Assembly (NCBI GenBank): GCA_018398585.1
Contig: JAGTTD010000015.1
Coordinates: 7,693,001-7,757,000 of the forward strand
Reading direction: 5' to 3'
DNA: 64,000 nucleotides
DNA from: Simmondsia chinensis
Taxonomy: Eukaryota > Streptophyta > Magnoliopsida > Caryophyllales > Simmondsiaceae
In this document: positions 58,060 through 64,000 of the stretch, piece after piece
Numbering within the stretch: position 1 is the stretch's first letter
How the letters are laid out: the number at the start of each line of letters is the position of its first letter
The notes under the pieces: generated by a model
Told to the model about the DNA's origin: nothing
The model's database searches: none
The model's input: the letters and a program-made list of their open reading frames with translations, nothing else
Position numbers and translations under genes: made by a program

Positions 58060-60772
58060 GTCTTAAACATCTTCATCTTGTGCATGTTCATCTTGACCTG
58101 TGATATCGATAATGCATTACACACAATTTTTCACTTTTCCAACTTTAGTTTTCCTCCCCTAGTTCTGGAAACATTATTTCATCAAACTAACAATCTGTAA
58201 ACTATGCTGTAAAAATGTCTCTATCAATGGATCAAGATATTTATAATTGACAGAGATTCAAACCCAACATAAATTCCGAGTCTCTTTTGTGGACCTATCT
58301 TTGTGCATTAGGTGGAGCGATTGGATCATATGCAGTGCAACCAAAAATTCATAGATGGGATATTTTTGGTTCTTGACTAGAAATAAGCTGCAGCGGAATG
58401 TATTTGTGATAAGCAGTTGGCCTAGCACGAATCAATGCTGCAGCATGTAATGCAGCGTGCCCCCGTGCAGAGCTACATAACTTCATTTTCATGAGCAATG
58501 GTCTAGCAATTAGTTGTAGACGTTTGATTAGAGGTTCTGCAACACCATTTTATGTATGCTGGTGGGCTGTAAGGTGCTCAACTGTAATTCTAATTGACAT
58601 ACAATAGTCATTAAAAGTTAGGGATGTAAATTCTCCTGCATTATCAAGATAGATCTTTTTTATCATGTAATCCAAAAATTATCCCATAATCGGATTATTT
58701 GTGCAAAGAATCTCCTAAAATGCCACATTGTAAGTAGATAAAAGGCAGACATGTGACCAACGGGTTGAGGCGTCTATTAATACCATAAAGTATCAAAATG
58801 GTCCATATGATGGAATAATAGGCCCACTTATGTCTCTTTGTATTCTTTCTAAAAATATAGGAGATTCGACCCCAATTTTAGTTAGGGATGGCCCAACAAT
58901 CATTTTACCTTCAACACAAGTAGCACATATGAAATTTCATCAGGTGAAAGAATCTTTTGGTTCTGTAATGAATGTATATGAGAACTTTTAACCATTTTTC
59001 CCATCATCATTACACTTGTATGGCCAAGACAATCATGCCATAAGGTGAACGTTTTATAATCAGTTATCATCTGGTTAACAACTGTATTTGATTAACTTGG
59101 GTTTATATAAGTGTAATAAAACCCGAAAGAAAATGCTGAGAATTTTTTCACTATATTCTTTCCTCCCGAGGTAAGCGATGTAATGTAAAGATATTCATTA
59201 TCAACCTTATTTGTTGTCCTAATGTGATAACCATTGCGATGAATGTTTCGAAAACTGATCAAGTTCCTCTGTGATCTACTAGAAAACAGATCATAGCTTG
59301 TGTTTAGTTTTGTTCTTCCAGGAAACATAACATGTGCTCCCGGAGCCTTGAACTAAATTTGAAACATCCGATATTGTATTAATGAGAAAAAATATATTCT
59401 ATTTTTGAGGATAGTGTGTGTCATTGCACTGTTAGCCAAACATAAATCTCCATCTTTGACCAAATTTATGTTTCTTCAAGTATAAAATACATATGTATTA
59501 GTGGAACTCTATTTATGTTACGCATTAATAAAATTACAAAAGTGTAATAAATAAAAGTTTCAAAATGACTAATAGAATAATACTTTTGAATTTTACTTTA
59601 TAAATATAGTTGATCAAGCCTTTTTTTTTTTTAAAATAACCCATTAAGATGAAATATCAAAACATAATATTGTACTTAATTACATACAACAAAATGATAT
59701 TATTTCATCAAGAGTAAAATAAACTTTAGTATAAAAGACATAACTGAAAAACAAAAATCTCAATCCAGTTTAACATTTTCATCGCCTATCAAAAGATAAT
59801 TTTTTTCACTAGCATCCTCAAAAATATCAGAAATATCAAAATGCATCATATTAAATGGAGAATGATTTTCAGCAAAATTTGTTTCTACAAGTTTGCCTTC
59901 CTTTTTTAACGATGCTTGATAAAGATTCACCAGATGTTCAGCTGTACGACAATTACGCGCTCAGCGACCTTTCGTACCATAGCGATAGCAATTTTGTTTT
60001 CACGCCTTTTGTCGAATTTTTTTTATGGGTTTTCTCCCTTTTATATTTCTGTTCATTATTGCCGGGCTTCTTAAACTTTGGCCCATTTTGATTACCATGG
60101 TGCCAGTTATTATGACCACGACCATGGCCATGGCTATATGTATCATTGTCGTGGGATGTGGCATTCCCTTTGGGGAATAGTTCTGACCAGTTGGTTGTGA
60201 CTGATGATTTTTCATTAACAGTTTATTGTTTTGCTCAGCAACAAGAAGACATGAGATTAACTCCGAGTATTTTTTGAAATTCTGCTCTAGATATTGCTGC
60301 TGCAGGAGCGTATTCGAGATATAAAAAGTAGAGAAAATTTCTCTAACATATCCTTCTCACTAATGTTTTCTCAACATAATTTCAGTCTGGAGGTAATAAT
60401 AAATATTATAGATTTGTACTCGCTGAAAGTTTCAAAATTCTGCAACCGCAGGTGAATTCATTCATAGCGAGCTATAGACAGGATCGCATATTTTTGATAA
60501 TCAAACCACTCCTTTAAATTCATCCAAAGGACAAACGGGTCCTTTACAATAAGATACTCGGCTTTCAATCCCTCATGGATATGATGCCTTGGAAATATAA
60601 TTGCTCTGGCGTGAACCTTTTGGGATGTGCTATTTCCCCTTATAATTATGTCTCCAGGATTCATAGCATCAAGGTGAATCTCGGCATCAAGGATCCATGA
60701 CATATAATTTTTTCCAGTTATATCAGAAGCAGTAAATTGAAGGTTAGTAAGATTAGCCATTAGAAATAACAA
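58060..60772 (-). pseudogene. Second Ty1/copia family: gag to integrase remnant
   Basis: The - strand gag frame (60772-60458) contains DITGKNYMSWILDAEIHLDA and FPRHHIHEGLKAEYL, a well-known plant copia gag. It continues past LLVAEQN-like and KNHQSQPTGQN segments near 60240-60180. Integrase remnants follow: a GHTSVMMMGKMVK-like start near 59030, a KMGPQRR-like-GIYVG region near 58300, and many stops between. RT and RNase H are absent. Confidence 0.75.
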
Positions 60773-60828
60773 AGATTAGGGAATGATAACCTGCCTCAAG
60801 TTTATGATAATCATTAGCTAACTAGAGA

Positions 60829-60841
60829 CTCGTTTTGATAA
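60829..60841 (-). promoter_or_regulatory. Likely primer-binding site and LTR edge of the second copia
   Basis: On the - strand TTATAACA (LTR end) is followed by CGTTATCAAAACG, which resembles the tRNA-Met site GGTATCAGAGC with changes. It lies 57 bp before the gag start. The LTR continues rightwards and is split by the SINE at 60878-61153; its far end was not identified. Confidence 0.5.
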
Positions 60842-60877
60842 CGTGTTATAAAACTAGAAACATATTATACTCAACAA

Positions 60878-61153
60878 AAAAAAAAAAAGCAAAAGCAATG
60901 TTCCCATTGCCCCAAGGGCTTTCACCTAAGTAGGGTCGGGGGGGGGGGGGGGGGGGGGGGGGGGAGGGTGGTGTGTGGATGTACTCAGCCTTCCCCACCA
61001 TAAAGGGAGGCTGTTTCCAAGAATCCCCAACCTGAGGGGTGCAATACGATGTCTTCCCAGAAGGTCACCCATCTTGGTACTACTCTCGCCCAAGCACACT
61101 TAACTTCGGAGTTTTAATAGGATCCGATGTTTGCATGTTGTACCCTCATAGGT
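60878..61153 (-). mobile_element. SINE with 5S rRNA-derived head, copy with perfect target duplication
   Basis: A 15-bp duplication TATTATACTCAACAA flanks it (60863-60877 and 61154-61168). On the - strand the head follows 5S rRNA from about its twentieth base to its 3' end: CATCGGATCC, ACTCCGAAGTTAAGTGTGC, GGGCGAGAGTAGTACC, ATGGGTGACC, CTGGGAAGACATCG. It then joins GGTTGGGGATTCTTGGAAAC, the B-box position of Au/TS-type SINEs, and a body with CAGCCTCC, AAGGCTGAGTACATCC and CCCGACCCTAC. The tail is T-rich. A 27-G tract (60938-60964) interrupts the body. It sits in the LTR of the second copia. Confidence 0.9.
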
Positions 61154-61394
61154 TATTATACTCAACAACACAAGAATAAAAATACAAATTCAAATATAAT
61201 TAGAGAAAAATAGCAAGTATTTTATCCAAAACTCATGAACCTAAATAATTTTCTCTCTTAGCTTTCTCATGTTGCTCTTTCTTTTAAATTCATTCTACTT
61301 CATCCGCTATCTCACAACCAATTTATGCATTTCATGTACTTATGCATAGTTAGCACACATAACGCAACATGTCTAGCTTTTACAAGTGTCTATA

Positions 61395-61495
61395 AAAGAA
61401 GCCGTATATGTGTTTATACATATACATGTATGTACATACATATACACACACATAACTATGTACATGTATATGTATATGTATATGCATATATAGAA
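61395..61495. repeat. Imperfect TA/TG/CA microsatellite
   Basis: Alternating 'tatacatatacatgtatgta' and 'tatatgtatatgtatatgca' words. The overlapping frame 61325-61666 is not a gene. Confidence 0.85.
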
Positions 61496-62078
61496 GTCTT
61501 TTACTTAATTTTTAATTTCCTAAAACATTTGATAATATCCAATATTGATTATAAAAATTATACCCAAAAAATATCTAATATTTACAATAAGGGGCAACAT
61601 CATTGCTGCCCCCACCCCCAAAATAACCCCATTAGTAGAACCCCCCAGTCTGCCCCCCATTGTTAGAAAAATATGAACACCTCCCCCCTCCTCTCACGTT
61701 TAAATGAAACTACAAATTTTAATAATGGCTCCAAATTTGTCATCTTTCATGGTTAATATTATTATTTTAAATATATCTAACCACAAATCAAATATTCATC
61801 TCCATTTACACTTAAAAATGGGTAAGATAACAAAAATCTGGAACCCTAGTTTTATGCTGTCAGATTTTCAAGTCAAGTGCGCAAATTATTCCCCCAAATA
61901 ACTAAAAATAGACATACCTCATGATAGATGATAGTAACACATGTTGAAATGCAACAATTTTAAATGGTTTAAGGGAAATTCTTGTTGTTCTTCAGCCACT
62001 CTCTTTCTTGTACGAACCCTAGATTTCTTTCTCTCAAGTGAATGGGGTTAAAAATTTTAACCCTCTCCTCTCTTATGT

Positions 62079-62100
62079 GGGGGGGGGGGGGGGGGGGGGG
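62079..62100. repeat. Poly-G tract (22 G)
   Basis: Preceded by CTTATGT and followed by TAGTGG, in otherwise unassigned AT-rich sequence. Confidence 0.9.
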
Positions 62101-62189
62101 TAGTGGTGCAAGATTTTAAAGGTGCAATTTTTACCCCAAATGATACAGGATTTAATGAGGTGCAATGGTTACCCTTAACCCTATACCAA

Positions 62190-63200
62190 TCATGCGCTCA
62201 AAAGAAGGCATAAAAAATTACTTGGCGGCTCTAGCTTCTAAACAGGGTGTAGAGCATAAGGCATACCTATTGGGAACAAGGTACCTATAGGCTGCTCTAA
62301 TCTCTAGGTTGGATTCATAAAGCTCCTTATATTGAGAGCTGAATGGGGGTCCTATTAGCCCACTACAAGTTCCTGGTCCTTAGGTTTGGAAAAAGAATAT
62401 ACTGAACCATCCCATATTTCCTAGCAAACAATCCATGCCTGCAAGACTCTACTCCAGGGTGAGTCTGGTGATAGAAGAAAAGATCCTGAGGGCACAGGAA
62501 TTCCTGTCAGGCTTGAGCATTGTTGATGTCTACAAAGCCATCATGATGAAGTTCTAGTTTCCTCAACAAAATAGGACCAAGTTTTCTCTCCTAGAATGGA
62601 GTCCATTTGACCCCTGACTACCTCGAGGGGACTTAAGCTCCTCAAGACATTGGTCGAAGCACCCCCTGGAGGTGAGAGGACCTACATGCGAGCAAATTGC
62701 TCCCCATAGCAGGTGACTGCATCAGTTGTGGGGATAAAAAGGTCCTCTACAACAAAGGTTGGGAAAGTAGGCTTGGACCCACAATTGGACTAGCCACAAA
62801 GGTCCTCCTAATTTGACAACATAGTTCCTAACTGTTATGTGCCGAAGCCAATCATAAACTTGGGCCAAAAGCAATGGTCCCAGAGCCAAAGGATCAATAC
62901 TAATTAAAGGCCAAGTTCACTGCAAGCGTCTTAAGAGAATTAAGAATGGTGTTGGAAGAGTTGGCAAAGAAAAACTTGTTCAACCAAAACAAGTAAAAAG
63001 AAACCTCTTCTTCCTTGGACCTTTTCTTATAGTTATGCCCCTCTGCAAGAAAGAAGTTAACAAAGGTCTCATAACCAATGGGCAAAGAGGTCGCAAGGAA
63101 AGAGGAAATAAAGACTTCAACCTCTCTTGAAACAAAAGAATCTAGAGGCAGTTCAGCCTCTCCTGGGGAAAGACCTGTCAAGGCTACTATGTCTTCCGAA
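62190..63200 (-). pseudogene. Plant mobile domain (PMD)-like gene remnant
   Basis: The - strand frame 63181-62900 reads SREVEVFISSFLATSLP, then RSKEEEVSFYLFWLNKFFF and LNSLKTLAVNLA, which follows the order of plant mobile domain proteins (aminotransferase-like family, also found in transposons). Farther down, with frame changes, ARKYGMVQYI near 62430 resembles the conserved 'ARQFGxxQ' segment of that domain. Many stops follow. It could be a decayed host gene or transposon cargo. Confidence 0.5.
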
Positions 63201-63519
63201 GTAATCCCAAGAAAACCTTAGGAAGGATAAATGTGTTACAGTAGATATTCCAAAAGCAGGTTAGGGCTATCATGATTGGTTAGTCATACTTGAGTGCAAT
63301 CTTGGAAAGCCTGATAGCTTCATAAATGAGAAAATTCTTCCATTTTTCCTCGTATCAGAGTGTCAAGCGATAATAAAGTACATCCTCAGATAATGCACTA
63401 ATACACCCTATCAATCTATGCCGGGGGGACCAACGTGCAGTTTGGCTTTGTGATAGTGGAAGCGATATGTGGATAAGCCTTAATGAAAGATGTTAGCAAC
63501 CTATTTAATAGTTGGAGTG

Positions 63520-64000
63520 AATCGAACCTAGATATCACCCTTAATCACCTTTTCCCGAGCATAGTGAAAATCAATATCAACATGTTTGTTACGATATTTG
63601 GAGATGGGATTAGCAACCAAGTATGTAGCGAGACATTGTCACAAAAAAATTGTATCAGACTAGAATGACGTAAGCCGAGAACACGCATAAGGTACTAAAT
63701 CCAATCACATTCAACAACCACCTTAGCCACAACACGATACTCGGACTCTATAGTGGACTTGGCAACAATCAACTGCTTCTTAGCTTGCCATGAGATAAGG
63801 TTGGGACCTAGAAAAGCGCAAACCCAGTGGTTGAACGTCGAGTGTCTGGTCAACCACCCCAACCTGCATTAGCATAGGCTGTTATGGTTGTACAGGAGCT
63901 AGGAGTGATGCTAAGGCCATGATTAAGAGTACGCTTGAGGTGCCCGAGGATATGTTTCACCATTTTTCAATGAGAGGACCTAGGGGCAAGGAAAAACTGG
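63520..64000 (-). pseudogene. Copia RNase H fragment running off the window
   Basis: On the - strand from the window edge: HILGHLKRTLNHGLSI, an A-x-AGWGG-x-PDTRRSTTG motif typical of copia RNase H, then SQEAVDCCQVHYRV-like and a terminal NKHVDIDFHYAREKV near 63580-63545. Stops interrupt it. Upstream domains are outside the window. Confidence 0.8.

Noticed and set aside
61020..61145. Possible functional 5S rRNA gene (- strand)
   Set aside because: The first bases are missing, and it is part of a unit with a 15-bp target duplication, so it is a retroposon head.

Overview
The window is nuclear DNA from a flowering plant, most likely a repeat-rich eudicot. It is AT-rich, has plant-type introns, two plant housekeeping genes split into exons, and many plant retrotransposons, MITEs and SINEs. 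The species cannot be named from the sequence. No CRISPR arrays, prokaryotic operons or functional rRNA/tRNA genes were seen.

There are two credible host genes, both with intact reading frames once spliced. (1) URED, urease accessory protein D, lies on the + strand in eight exons from about 4823 to 21648. Its introns are swollen by transposons; the last one is 8.4 kb and holds a gypsy element and a hAT MITE. (2) A cytochrome b561 (transmembrane ascorbate ferrireductase) lies on the - strand in four exons from 31939 down to 27548, with all four haem-ligand histidines. The two genes are convergent, and a short gag-protease LTR element (22776-26441) sits between them.

Layout. 1-4800: LTR-like repeat, a near-perfect hairpin MITE in a TA microsatellite, a decayed LINE, a GAGC-rich hAT-like MITE, a long inverted-repeat MITE and a SINE with a 5S rRNA-derived head just before URED. 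4823-21648: URED. 22776-26441: gag-protease element with a nested hAT element. 27548-31939: cytochrome b561. 32112-33137: Mutator-type MITE and LINE tail. 34663-56078: a nested tandem duplication described below. 56462-61153: LTR-like sequence, a second copia family and a second 5S-headed SINE. 61154-64000: microsatellite, remnant of a plant-mobile-domain gene and a copia RNase H fragment running off the edge.

The most informative region is 34663-56078. An LTR-like repeat already carrying a copia insertion (target duplication GGGGT) was tandemly duplicated as a unit of about 6.7 kb. The downstream unit then gained a 140-bp tRNA-derived SINE. A 2.0-kb piece spanning the junction of the two units was copied into the downstream copia. 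The upstream unit received a Reina-like chromovirus (LTRs 98% identical). The order of these events can be read from shared and unshared insertions.

The best candidate for an under-described system is the SINE family whose 5' head is nearly a whole 5S rRNA and whose body resembles the B-box-and-downstream part of Au/TS-type tRNA-derived SINEs. One copy has a perfect 15-bp target duplication.
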